NCBI RefSeq assembly: GCF_015999305.1
Contig: NZ_JAEAGP010000001.1
Location: 372,001 to 436,000, forward strand
Direction: 5' to 3'
From: Erythrobacter sp. YJ-T3-07
Lineage (GTDB): Bacteria; Pseudomonadota; Alphaproteobacteria; Sphingomonadales; Sphingomonadaceae
DNA length: 64,000 nt
The position numbers were made by a program, and so were the translations under genes. The notes under the pieces were generated by a model that saw only the letters and a program-made list of their open reading frames with translations, made no database searches and had not been told where the DNA came from. How positions within the stretch are numbered: position 1 is the first letter of the stretch; every line of letters starts with the position of its first letter. Below are positions 41,832-50,381 of this stretch, piece by piece.

Positions 41832-43638
41832 AGCGGGCACCAGCCTGCCGCGCACAAGCCTCGCCGATATGCCGCATATCGTGCGGATGTGGGCGTTGCT
41901 CGCGCTTATCCTCCTGCTGGTATCGGCCGGGCGCATCGCGCACTGGCAGTTCCCCGATCCCGACGACATCCTGCGCCTCGTGCAGGTGCGCGATCTGCTG
42001 GGCGGGCAGGGCTGGTTCGATCTCGACCAGCACCGGATCGATCCCTTGCGCGAAGTGCCGATGCACTGGTCTCGGCTGGTCGATATCCCGCTCGCGCTGG
42101 TTATCGGCGGGCTGACCCCGCTGGTCGGCCAAAGCGCTGCCGAAGGCGTCGCGCTGATTGCGGTGCCGCTGCTGACCCTGCTGGTCGCGATGGCGTTCGT
42201 CGCGCCGGTCGCGATCCGCCTGTTCGGGCGTGAGACCGGCGGGTGGGCGGTGCTGGTCGCAGGGATGATGCCGCTGCTCTCCTATCAGTTCCAGCCTTTG
42301 CGGATCGACCATCACGGCTGGCAGATCGCGTGCTTCGCCGCCGCCTTCTGGGGCCTGTCGCAACGCGACAACCCGCGCGGGCCGATCGTCGCAGGGCTTG
42401 CGATGGCGAGTGGCCTGATGATTTCCATCGAGGGGCTGCCGCTGGCCGCACTGGTGGCTGCGATCCTGGCGCTACGCTGGTTGCGCGATCCCTCGACGCG
42501 CCTTGGCCTGACCCATTACCTGCAGGCGCTCGCAGGCGGGCTGGTCGCGCTCTATCTCGCGACCCGGGGCTGGCCGCATGCTGCGCAATATTGCGATGCA
42601 ATCACCCCGACGCATCTCGGATTTTTCCTCGTCGTCGCGCTCGGCACCAGTGTGCTGAGCCATGCGCGCCCGCTGCCGCCGATCGCGGTGCTTGGCGCGC
42701 TGGGAGCGATCGGCGCAGGCGGCGTCGCGCTGTTCGGCGCAGCCTCGCCCGCGTGCCTGACCACGCCGTTCGGCTCGCTCGACCCGCTGGTGCACGATTA
42801 CTGGTACGTCAACGTGATCGAGGGGCGCCCGGTATGGGATCAGACCGCCACGATCATTCCGGCTCTGCTCCAGCTCGCGCTCGCCTTCGCGGTTGCGGTG
42901 CGGCTGTGGCTGCGCGCCCCGCTGCCACAGCGTGCGCAGCTGGGCGAGTTCGTGCTGCTTTTCGCGGGCACGCTGGTTCTGGGCCTGCTGGTTTCGCGCT
43001 CGCTCGCGTTCGCATCCCTGCTGGCGACGGTACCGCTGGCATGGCTGCTGGGCGAGGCGCTGCACCGCTTGCGCACGGCGCGCAAGGCAGTCCCCAAGAT
43101 TGCGGTCGGCGTGGCGACGCTGCTCGCGCTGCTGCCGATGGCCCCGGTCGCGCTGGCGGAGAACCTCGCCTCGAGCGCGCCGGCCGCACCCCGCCTCACT
43201 GCGCAGGTCGGTGGTGAGGCCGCCGGGACGCAGGCCGCAGGTATCGTCGAGAGTTCGTGCGACCTGCAGGCCAGCGCCGCGCGCCTGAATGCACTGCCGA
43301 ACGGTACGGTGTTCGCCCCGCTCGATATCGGGCCGAGCGTGCTGCTCGAAACCGGACACAGCGTGATCGCCACCGGGCACCACCGCGCCGAGGCGGCGAT
43401 GCATGATGTGATCGGCGCGTTCCTGGTCGAACCCAAGGTCTCGCGCAGGATCCTGCGCCGTTATGGCGCGGATTATCTGGTGCTGTGCGACGATCTGGCC
43501 GAGCCCGATCTCTACGCCCGGCGGGGCGGCGCGCGCAGCTTTGCCGCGCGGCTGCTGGCGGATGATGCGCCCGACTGGCTGGAGAGGGTCGAAACCGGCG
43601 CGCCCGCCAGTTTTCGCGTGTGGAAAGTGCGCGACTAG
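41818..43638 (+). CDS. GT-C fold membrane protein (glycosyltransferase-like)
   Basis: The 606-residue protein has an estimated 11-13 membrane helices and a soluble C-terminal domain (about 470-606). The first outside loop holds an acidic motif (PDPDD, 46-50, with 'RLVQVRDLLGGQGWFDLDQHR') and a later loop has 'LRIDHHGWQ', both reminiscent of the STT3/PglB and ArnT group that uses polyprenyl-linked sugars. With the GtrA partner it probably adds a sugar to a surface lipid or protein. The GTG at 41818 overlaps gtrA; an ATG at 41869 is an alternative. Its stop shares CTAG with convergent msrB. Confidence 0.75.
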   Translation: MRSPRAGTSLPRTSLADMPHIVRMWALLALILLLVSAGRIAHWQFPDPDDILRLVQVRDLLGGQGWFDLDQHRIDPLREVPMHWSRLVDIPLALVIGGLTPLVGQSAAEGVALIAVPLLTLLVAMAFVAPVAIRLFGRETGGWAVLVAGMMPLLSYQFQPLRIDHHGWQIACFAAAFWGLSQRDNPRGPIVAGLAMASGLMISIEGLPLAALVAAILALRWLRDPSTRLGLTHYLQALAGGLVALYLATRGWPHAAQYCDAITPTHLGFFLVVALGTSVLSHARPLPPIAVLGALGAIGAGGVALFGAASPACLTTPFGSLDPLVHDYWYVNVIEGRPVWDQTATIIPALLQLALAFAVAVRLWLRAPLPQRAQLGEFVLLFAGTLVLGLLVSRSLAFASLLATVPLAWLLGEALHRLRTARKAVPKIAVGVATLLALLPMAPVALAENLASSAPAAPRLTAQVGGEAAGTQAAGIVESSCDLQASAARLNALPNGTVFAPLDIGPSVLLETGHSVIATGHHRAEAAMHDVIGAFLVEPKVSRRILRRYGADYLVLCDDLAEPDLYARRGGARSFAARLLADDAPDWLERVETGAPASFRVWKVRD

Positions 43639-44129
43639 GCGGGTTTGAAGTCCAGCGCGACGCCGTTGATGCAGTGGCGCTTGCCGGTCGGCCGGGGGCC
43701 GTCGTTGAAGATATGCCCCAGATGCCCGCCGCAGCGCGCGCAGTGCACTTCGGTGCGGGGCACGCCGATCTTGTAATCGGTGGAGGTGCCCACCGCCCCG
43801 CTGCGGATCGGCTGCCAGAAGCTGGGCCAGCCGGTGCCGCTGTCGTATTTGTGCTTCGATGAATAGACCGGGTTGCCGCAACCGGCGCAGGCGAAGATCC
43901 CGGCGCGCTTTTCCTTGTCGAGCGGAGAGCTGTAGGCGCGCTCCGTGCCTTCCTCGCGCAGCACGTAGAACTCGGCCTTGGTCAGCCGCTTGCGCCATTC
44001 GGCCTCGCTGCGGCTGACGGGAAAGCTCTTCGCCTCGGCGCTGCGCCCGCAGGCGACCAGCGCGAGACTGGCGACACCGCCCCCAAACAGGGCGAGCGCG
44101 GAGCGGCGATTGGCGGTCGGTCGGGTCAT
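43635..44129 (-). CDS. msrB: Peptide-methionine (R)-S-oxide reductase, exported
   Basis: The 164-residue protein is MsrB: zinc-binding CAGC and CARC pairs, 'GTGWPSFWQPI' and the catalytic cysteine in 'KRHCINGVAL'. The N-terminus 'NRRSALALFGGGVASLALVAC' has a twin-arginine start, hydrophobic core and possible lipobox (VAC), so it is probably a Tat-exported lipoprotein. It reduces the R epimer of methionine sulfoxide, complementing the exported MsrA encoded at 20728. The ATG at 44129 is chosen over an upstream ATG because it gives a proper signal. Confidence 0.95.
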   Translation of the reverse strand: MTRPTANRRSALALFGGGVASLALVACGRSAEAKSFPVSRSEAEWRKRLTKAEFYVLREEGTERAYSSPLDKEKRAGIFACAGCGNPVYSSKHKYDSGTGWPSFWQPIRSGAVGTSTDYKIGVPRTEVHCARCGGHLGHIFNDGPRPTGKRHCINGVALDFKPA

Positions 44130-44210
44130 GGCATCATTCTCTCGCATAGCGTGCATGTAGGGACGCTGAAGGAGATACGAAGCCCGCGTGCCGCCGGATG
44201 CGGCCCAGCG

Positions 44211-45542
44211 TCAGAACTCGGTGACCTCGACCTCCAGCTTGCGGAATCCCTCGACGAAGTTGGCGCGCACCCGCTGCACATCGCCCGCGACATGCACGCG
44301 CAGGCGGCGCTTGTGCATCTCCTCCAGCAGCACGCGCAGCTGCAGCTCGGCGAGCCGCGCACCCACGCAGCGGTGAATGCCGTAGCCGAAGGCGAGGTGT
44401 CGCCGGGCGTTTTCGCGGCGGATGTCGAGCTTTTCGGCATCCTCGAACACGCTCTCGTCCCGGTTGGCCGAATTGTACCACAGCAGCACCTTGTCGCCCG
44501 CCGCGATGTTCTGGCCGAACAGCTCGGTATCCTGCGTCGCGGTGCGGCGCATGTGCTTCAGGGGCGTCTGGTAACGGATGCATTCCTGCACCGCATTGGG
44601 GATCAGGCTCGCGTCTTCCTCGAAAGCTTTGCGCTGGTCGGGAAAGCGGTCGAGCGCGTGGACGATGCCGCTCATGGTGTTGCGCGTGGTGTCGTTGCCG
44701 CCGACGATCAGCAGCACCAGATTGCCCATGAATTCCTGCGGGTCCATCTGGTTCATCGCAGGCGAATGGATCATCCGGCTGATCAGGTCCGGCGCTTCAC
44801 CCTTCTGCGCCCGCTCGGCCCACAGCAGCTGGAAATAGGCCGCCATTTCGTGGAGCATCCCGCGCCGCGTCTCGTCGAGCGCGCGCACGGTCGCCAGTTC
44901 GGTATCGCCCGCCCAGTCGGACCAGTGGGTCAGCAGGTCGCGGTCTTCCCACGGGAAGTCGAACAGGATCGCCAGCATTCCGGTGGTCAGCGGGATCGAG
45001 ACCGTGTTGACCCAGTCGAACACTTCGCCACGCGGCAGCGCGTCCAGCGTTTCGCCGGTGCGCTGGCGGATGTCGTCTTCCAGCCGCTTCATCTCCGCCG
45101 GGGTGAAGGCGGGGGCCACGGTCTTGCGCTGGCCGGTATGCTTGGGCCGGTCCATCGCGATGAACATCGGCAGCCGCATCCGCTCTTCTTCGGGGATGTC
45201 GGGCAGATCGTCGAGGATGGTGATGCCGCCATATTCCCAGCTCGAGGAGAATATGTCGGGCAGCGCCTCGGTATGCTGGATCGCCTTGTGGCCGACCACC
45301 GACCAGTAGGGGCCGAAGGGGCTTTCGGGGATGTAATGCACCGGGCCCGCCGCGCGCATTTCCTTGAAGATCGGCTCCCACCGATTCTCGAAATAGATGT
45401 CGCTGCGGCTGGTATCCCACTTGTGCGGGTGCGGTGGGCGCGTGTCCGGATTGGCCGCGTAGTGCGCCTCCAGCGCTTCGTGCGGGCTGGGCGATCGGCT
45501 CCACTGGTGCGTGCCGGCGGGGGATTGGGCGATGGTAGCCAT
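44211..45542 (-). CDS. Cytochrome P450, CYP153-like
   Basis: The 443-residue soluble P450 has the I-helix 'LLIVGGNDTTRNTMSG', ExxR in 'NAVQECIRYQTPLKHMRRTA', and the haem loop 'FGYGIHRCVGARLAE' with Cys392 as ligand. The I-helix and 'QTPLKHMRRTA' strings are characteristic of CYP153, which hydroxylates alkanes or fatty acids at the terminal carbon using ferredoxin and ferredoxin reductase. No ferredoxin gene is adjacent; a ferredoxin reductase-like gene lies at 49127. GAGAGG is best spaced for the ATG at 45542, with another at 45548. Confidence 0.9.
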   Translation of the reverse strand: MATIAQSPAGTHQWSRSPSPHEALEAHYAANPDTRPPHPHKWDTSRSDIYFENRWEPIFKEMRAAGPVHYIPESPFGPYWSVVGHKAIQHTEALPDIFSSSWEYGGITILDDLPDIPEEERMRLPMFIAMDRPKHTGQRKTVAPAFTPAEMKRLEDDIRQRTGETLDALPRGEVFDWVNTVSIPLTTGMLAILFDFPWEDRDLLTHWSDWAGDTELATVRALDETRRGMLHEMAAYFQLLWAERAQKGEAPDLISRMIHSPAMNQMDPQEFMGNLVLLIVGGNDTTRNTMSGIVHALDRFPDQRKAFEEDASLIPNAVQECIRYQTPLKHMRRTATQDTELFGQNIAAGDKVLLWYNSANRDESVFEDAEKLDIRRENARRHLAFGYGIHRCVGARLAELQLRVLLEEMHKRRLRVHVAGDVQRVRANFVEGFRKLEVEVTEF

Positions 45543-45639
45543 GGGCATTCCTCTCTCGCGTCCGGCGCGCCTGCATGGGCGCACCGTGACGTGAGAGCAT
45601 CCTGCCCGACCTTGGGCTCAAGTCAAGGTAGGTTCCTAA

Positions 45640-46869
45640 TCAGGACTGATTGGGGGCGCTGCCGAACAGCCCCAGCAGACCTTTGCGCCCCGCGCCCTTG
45701 TCCCGCCCGGCGGTGCCCGACTTGAGCACCTTGGCGCGGAACAGGCTGGCGCCGATCTTCACGAAGATCGCGACCCACAGCACCTGCCAGGCGATCGCAG
45801 CGAGGTGCCACCACATGACGCCCTCCTTCGCTGCGCGCGCGACCATCATGTACGGGCTCGACAGCGGGAAGATCGCGGCGAAGATCTCCAGCGCGGAGCC
45901 AGGCTGGCCGACCGCGAAATTGGCGAGGAAGAAGATCAGCAGCTGCAGGATCGTGGCGGGCATGCTGACCGTCTGCACGTCGCGTACGGTGGGCGCGAGC
46001 GATCCGACCGCGAGGAACACCGACCCGATCAGCAGGTAGGCCATCGCGAAGTAGATCACGAACAGCGCGAAGAACAGCGGCCAGCCGACTGCGGGCGGCG
46101 GGATCACGGGCAGCGCGCCCGCTCCCAGAATCAGGATCACCCCGGCGGCCGCGCCCCACACGGTCAGCCCGACCAGGCTGACGCCGAGCATCGCGAACAG
46201 CTTGCCCACGAACACCGCATCCATCGGGATTGCCGCTGCAAGGATCTCGATGATCTTGTTGCCCTTCTCCTCGACCAGGTTGGACAAGACCATGCCGGCA
46301 AGGAAGATCGTCAGCATGAACAGCATGACGATCCCTGCGCGCGCGGTCGCATCCTGCGCGGTCTGGCGGTTGATCGCGCCGTCGGTCATGTCGATCGCGA
46401 TGTTCGCCTGCGGGATCGCTTCGCCGCGCGCCGCGCCGACCATGATGGCGACTTCGCCCTCCCACCGCTCGACGTCTTCCTTCGGGCCGGTCAGCAGCGG
46501 ATCGGCGAGGCTGCCCGACAGCACGCCGAGCAGATTGCGGTCCTCATCCTCCAGCAGCGCGCGCGGATCGGCCCCGTCGGCCCGATCGACCAGCGTCACC
46601 TCGGGCATCCCGACCAGCGGCTCCAGCTCGTCGCGCGACTTTTCGATCGCCGCATTGGCATCGGGCGTGAACGCGACCGCGAGCTGCGGCTCGTCCGCGC
46701 TGTCCGCCGCCATCGCGCCGACATAGCCGCCGCCTGCCGAAATCCCGAGGAAGAACAGCGGGCCGATCAGGAACAGCAGGAACACCTTGCTGAACACGAT
46801 CGCGGTGAAATCGCGCCGCGCGATGACCCATGCGGCCTGCCACAGGGAGAGACGTGCCGAACTGCTCAT
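45640..46869 (-). CDS. ABC-2 type transporter permease, NatB-like
   Basis: The 409-residue protein has one N-terminal membrane helix (about 28-50), a large soluble periplasmic domain (about 55-175) and five or six C-terminal helices (180-395). This is the NatB/YhaP-type ABC-2 permease. 'LVEEKGNKIIEILAAAIPMDAVFVGKLFAML' is the typical coupling block. With the ATPase it forms an exporter, perhaps of sodium or a small toxic compound. Its start overlaps the ATPase stop (ATGA). Confidence 0.9.
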   Translation of the reverse strand: MSSSARLSLWQAAWVIARRDFTAIVFSKVFLLFLIGPLFFLGISAGGGYVGAMAADSADEPQLAVAFTPDANAAIEKSRDELEPLVGMPEVTLVDRADGADPRALLEDEDRNLLGVLSGSLADPLLTGPKEDVERWEGEVAIMVGAARGEAIPQANIAIDMTDGAINRQTAQDATARAGIVMLFMLTIFLAGMVLSNLVEEKGNKIIEILAAAIPMDAVFVGKLFAMLGVSLVGLTVWGAAAGVILILGAGALPVIPPPAVGWPLFFALFVIYFAMAYLLIGSVFLAVGSLAPTVRDVQTVSMPATILQLLIFFLANFAVGQPGSALEIFAAIFPLSSPYMMVARAAKEGVMWWHLAAIAWQVLWVAIFVKIGASLFRAKVLKSGTAGRDKGAGRKGLLGLFGSAPNQS

Positions 46870-47870
46870 GCCGCAATCTCCTCAGCGGGGGCGTCGCTTC
46901 GCATCGCCTCGGCCGCCGCCTCGCCCGCGATCTGGACGAAGGCATCGTGCAGCCCGGCGCGCTCGATCGAGAGCGAGCGGATGCCTGCATCGCCTTCGAT
47001 CAGCGCGCGCAGCAGCGGCTCGATCCCGGTGTCGGGCACCTCGAAGATCCACGCATCGCCGTCGCGCGTCGCGCTTGCGGGCAGGGCATTGCGCCACGCG
47101 CCGCTCTCGTTCTTCGTCTCCAGCCGCACCTGCGGCGGCAGGCGGTCGCGCGCGACTTCGACCGATCCGGCATAGGGCACCTGCCCGCCCGCGATGATCG
47201 CGACATCGCTGCACAGGCGTTCCGCATGGTGGATCACGTGGGTCGAGAAGATCACCGTGGTGCCATCGGCTGCCAGCTGGCGGATCAGCCCTTCCAGCTT
47301 GCCCTGGTTGATCGCGTCGAGGCCGGAAAACGGCTCGTCCAGAATCACCAGTTCGGGCCGGTGCACCAGCGTGCCGAGCAGCTGGACGGTCTGCGCCATG
47401 CCCTTGGACAATTCCTTGATCTTCTTGTCGACCGCGTGGCCGAGGCCGTATTCTTCCATCATCGCGATGCCGCGCTTGCGGCCCTCGGCGCGGGGCAGGC
47501 CGCGCAGGGATCCCATGAAGGCGATCGCGTCGGGTGCCTTCATCGCCGGATAGAGCCCGCGTTCCTCGGGCAGGTAGCCGATCCGGCGGGCGATCCGCTG
47601 CGGGCGATCCTCGCCGAAGATGCGCCGGACGCCTTCGTCGGGGTCGATAATGCCGAGGATCATGCGCAAAGTGGTGGTCTTGCCTGCGCCATTGGGCCCC
47701 AGGATGCCGTAGATCGCGCCGCGCGGCACGGTCAGGTCCACGCCCTTCACCGCCAGCGTGTCGCCGAAACGCTTGACCAGTCCGCGCGCCTCGATCGCAT
47801 AGGCGTGGCTTTCGAAAGGTTTGTCGGCGGGTTTGTCGCCGGCGGGCGCTTGGTCTAGCAGATCGTTCAT
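46866..47870 (-). CDS. ABC transporter ATP-binding protein, NatA-like
   Basis: The 334-residue protein has Walker A GPNGAGKT (58-65), signature 'ELSKGMAQTVQL', Walker B 'LVILDEPFSGLD' and the H-loop 'FSTHVIHHAE'. The signature reads LSKGM rather than LSGGQ, as is common in NatA/YhaQ relatives. The C-terminal part (about 240-334) matches the DUF4162 extension of these proteins. It powers the permease encoded next. It is divergent from queG with a 45-base gap, so the promoters overlap. Confidence 0.93.
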   Translation of the reverse strand: MNDLLDQAPAGDKPADKPFESHAYAIEARGLVKRFGDTLAVKGVDLTVPRGAIYGILGPNGAGKTTTLRMILGIIDPDEGVRRIFGEDRPQRIARRIGYLPEERGLYPAMKAPDAIAFMGSLRGLPRAEGRKRGIAMMEEYGLGHAVDKKIKELSKGMAQTVQLLGTLVHRPELVILDEPFSGLDAINQGKLEGLIRQLAADGTTVIFSTHVIHHAERLCSDVAIIAGGQVPYAGSVEVARDRLPPQVRLETKNESGAWRNALPASATRDGDAWIFEVPDTGIEPLLRALIEGDAGIRSLSIERAGLHDAFVQIAGEAAAEAMRSDAPAEEIAA

Positions 47871-47915
47871 CACCGCAGAGCGTGCCGTGGTCCGCATGAA
47901 GGAGCAAGCCCGTCG

Positions 47916-49013
47916 ATGAGCGAACGCTCTGAAATCGACCAACTGCAAACCGAGCTCGTCGAAAAGGCGTGCGAGCTGGGCTTTGCCAGTATCGGCTTTG
48001 CCGACGCGCACGACGACCCGCGCATGGCCGAGCGGCTGTCTGCATGGCTGGAGGCGGGCCACCACGGGTCGATGGGCTGGATGGAGCGCGATCCCTCGGT
48101 GCGCAGCGGCCCGCAGGGCATGTGGCCCGAGGCGCGCAGCGTGATCGCGCTGGGGGCGAATTACGCCCCGGCGGACAATCCGCTGAACGCGGCCGAGCCG
48201 GAAGACCGCGCGCGCATATCGGTCTACGCGCAGGGGCAGGATTACCACGACGTGCTCAAGAAAGCGCTCAAGGCGCTGGCCCGCTGGCTGGTCGCCGAGA
48301 CGGAGAAGCGCGGGCTGGGCGAGACGCGGATGAAGCTGTTCGTCGACACCGCGCCGGTGATGGAAAAGCCGCTGGCGCAGCGCGCGGGGCTGGGCTGGCA
48401 GGGCAAGCACACCAATCTGGTCAGCATGGAACACGGCAGCTGGCTGTTCCTCGCCGCGGTCTACACCACGCTGCCCTTCACGCCCGACGGCCCGCACGAG
48501 GACCGCTGCGGATCGTGCCGCGCGTGCCAGGATGCGTGCCCGACCGACGCCTTCCCCCGCGCTTACACTATCGATGCGCGGCGCTGCATCTCCTACCTCA
48601 CGATCGAGCATTCGGGGCCGATCCCCGAGGAATTTCGCGAGGCGATGGGCAACCGCATCTATGGCTGCGACGATTGCCTGAGCGTGTGCCCGTGGAACAA
48701 GTTCGCGAGCAGTGCGGCGGCCAACCGCGCCTTCCTGCCGCGCGCCGAACTGGTGCGCCCGGCGCTGGCCGACCTGTTGCAGCTGGACGATGCGGGCTTC
48801 CGCAAGCTTTTCAGCAAGTCGCCGATCAAGCGGATCGGGCGCGACCGCTTCGTGAGAAACTGCCTGATCGCGGCGGGCAATAGCGGGGAGGGCGCGTTGC
48901 TGGCGCAGGTCGAGCCGCTGCTGGCCGACCCCGACCCGGTGGTGGCGGAGGCTGCGGAGTGGGCGGCGGCGCGGCTCATGCACACCGCCCCCATCCCGTC
49001 ATCCCGAACTTGA
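47916..49013 (+). CDS. queG: Epoxyqueuosine reductase
   Basis: The 365-residue protein reduces epoxyqueuosine to queuosine at tRNA position 34. It has a cobalamin-binding N-terminal half ('SVIALGANYAP', 'VDTAPVMEKPLAQRAGLGWQGKHTNL') and two [4Fe-4S] sites: CGSCRACQDACP (from C198) and CDDCLSVCPW (from C251). A HEAT-like helical end follows. The last codons and the TGA come from the inverted-repeat element that starts at 48997, so the final seven residues or so are repeat-derived. Confidence 0.96.
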   Translation: MSERSEIDQLQTELVEKACELGFASIGFADAHDDPRMAERLSAWLEAGHHGSMGWMERDPSVRSGPQGMWPEARSVIALGANYAPADNPLNAAEPEDRARISVYAQGQDYHDVLKKALKALARWLVAETEKRGLGETRMKLFVDTAPVMEKPLAQRAGLGWQGKHTNLVSMEHGSWLFLAAVYTTLPFTPDGPHEDRCGSCRACQDACPTDAFPRAYTIDARRCISYLTIEHSGPIPEEFREAMGNRIYGCDDCLSVCPWNKFASSAAANRAFLPRAELVRPALADLLQLDDAGFRKLFSKSPIKRIGRDRFVRNCLIAAGNSGEGALLAQVEPLLADPDPVVAEAAEWAAARLMHTAPIPSSRT

Positions 49014-49105
49014 TCCGGGATCCCGCTTTCTTCGTGCGGCGTTCTCAAAGGTAGCGGGACCCCGGATCCCCTGCCTGCGCAGGGGCAGGCAAGTCCGGGG
49101 TGACG
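48997..49105. repeat. REP-like palindromic repeat, CGTCATCCCG type, overlapping the queG end
   Basis: CGTCATCCCGAACTTGATCC at the left end pairs with the GTCCGGGGTGACG at the right. AGCGGGACCCCGGATC in the middle is the inverse of the left GATCCGGGATCCCGCT, with small differences. A nested palindrome CCTGCCTGCGCAGGGGCAGG lies near 49070-49089. It is a different family from the repeat at 3782. It supplies the queG stop codon. Confidence 0.8.
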
Positions 49106-49126
49106 ATTATATTGTGAGTGAGGTGC

Positions 49127-50368
49127 CTAAAGCAGCATCTTCAGCGCCACATCGGGATCGGCGAGCGCGTCCAGATCGGGCTCGCTGCGCGCCTCGATCA
49201 ACCGCCGCCCCTGCGCATAGTCGCGCGTGGCGTTGACGCAGTCGAGCGCGACCACCCGGCCTTCGCGCAGGTACACGATCGAGAAGCTGCGGCTGTCCGG
49301 ATCGCCGCGCAGCACGGTATCGTCGTCGTCGCGGGAGAAGCCGACCGTCTGCAGCTTCAGATCGTACTGGTTGGACCAGAACCAGGGGACGGTGTTGTAC
49401 GCCTCGGGCTCGCCGGTGATGTGCTTGGCCACGGTGTTGGCCATGTCGGTCGCGTTCTGGACCGATTCGAGGCGGATCACGCGGTTGTCCGCGTAAGGAT
49501 TGGAATGCGCCGCGCAGTCGCCGATCGCATAGGTATCGTCCAGCGTGGTGCGGCAGAAATCGTCTACGTCGACGCCGTTGGTGCCCGCCGCGCCGGCCGC
49601 CAGCAGCGGGCCGACTGCGGGGACGATGCCGATCCCGGCGATAACCAGATCGGCTTCCACCTCGCTGCGGTTGCCATCGCCCGATTCGATCGCGACCGCG
49701 CGTACCCGGCCCTGATCGTCGCCCAGCAGGCATTCGACATTCTGGCCCAGCAGCAGCTCGACGCCCTGCCGCTGGTGCTCTGCCTCGTAGAAGCCGGACA
49801 GGTCCGGCCCGGCCACCCGGCTGAGTACGCGGTCCTCCCGCTCGATCACGGTCACCGGTAGGCCTAGCTTGCGGAACACCGCCGCGGCTTCCAGCCCGAT
49901 ATAGCCGCCGCCGATCACCGCGACGTGTTTGACCCCGCCGCCCAGCTGCGCGCGAATCCGGTCGACATCGCCGCGCGTGCGGATCGAATGGACCCCGTCC
50001 AGATCCGCGCCGTCGCACGGCAGGCGTCGCGGATCGCCGCCCGCGGCCCAGATCAGCGTGTGGTAATCGAGCGTGCTGCCATCGCCCAGTTCGGCCGATC
50101 GCGCCTGCGGATCGATCGCCACCACCGGGGTGCGGGTGCGGATGTCGATCTTCCGCTCCGCCCAGAAGCTTTCCGGGCGGATCAGGATCTTCTCGAATGG
50201 GCGCTCGCCCGCGAGATAATCCTTCGACAGCGGCGGCCGCTCGTAAGGGGGATGCGCCTCGCGGGTGGCGATCGTGATGCGGCCTTCGAAGCCGCGCTGC
50301 CGCAGCGCCAGCGCCGCCTGCGCGCCGCCGTGGCCGCCGCCCACGATCAGGACATCCGCAAAGCTCAT
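49127..50368 (-). CDS. FAD-dependent ferredoxin/rubredoxin reductase-type protein
   Basis: The 413-residue protein has an FAD-binding GGGHGG (10-15), an NAD-binding GGGYIG (about 152-157) and the 'YAIGDCAAHSNPYA' block, then a C-terminal reductase domain. It resembles putidaredoxin reductase (CamA) and other ferredoxin-NAD reductases that feed P450s. The P450 at 44211 is a possible partner. It starts 13 bases after the NAD-GDH gene on the same strand, so it is probably on the GDH transcript. GGAGAGCGAGGGG precedes the ATG. Confidence 0.9.
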   Translation of the reverse strand: MSFADVLIVGGGHGGAQAALALRQRGFEGRITIATREAHPPYERPPLSKDYLAGERPFEKILIRPESFWAERKIDIRTRTPVVAIDPQARSAELGDGSTLDYHTLIWAAGGDPRRLPCDGADLDGVHSIRTRGDVDRIRAQLGGGVKHVAVIGGGYIGLEAAAVFRKLGLPVTVIEREDRVLSRVAGPDLSGFYEAEHQRQGVELLLGQNVECLLGDDQGRVRAVAIESGDGNRSEVEADLVIAGIGIVPAVGPLLAAGAAGTNGVDVDDFCRTTLDDTYAIGDCAAHSNPYADNRVIRLESVQNATDMANTVAKHITGEPEAYNTVPWFWSNQYDLKLQTVGFSRDDDDTVLRGDPDSRSFSIVYLREGRVVALDCVNATRDYAQGRRLIEARSEPDLDALADPDVALKMLL

Positions 50369-50381
50369 CCCCTCGCTCTCC

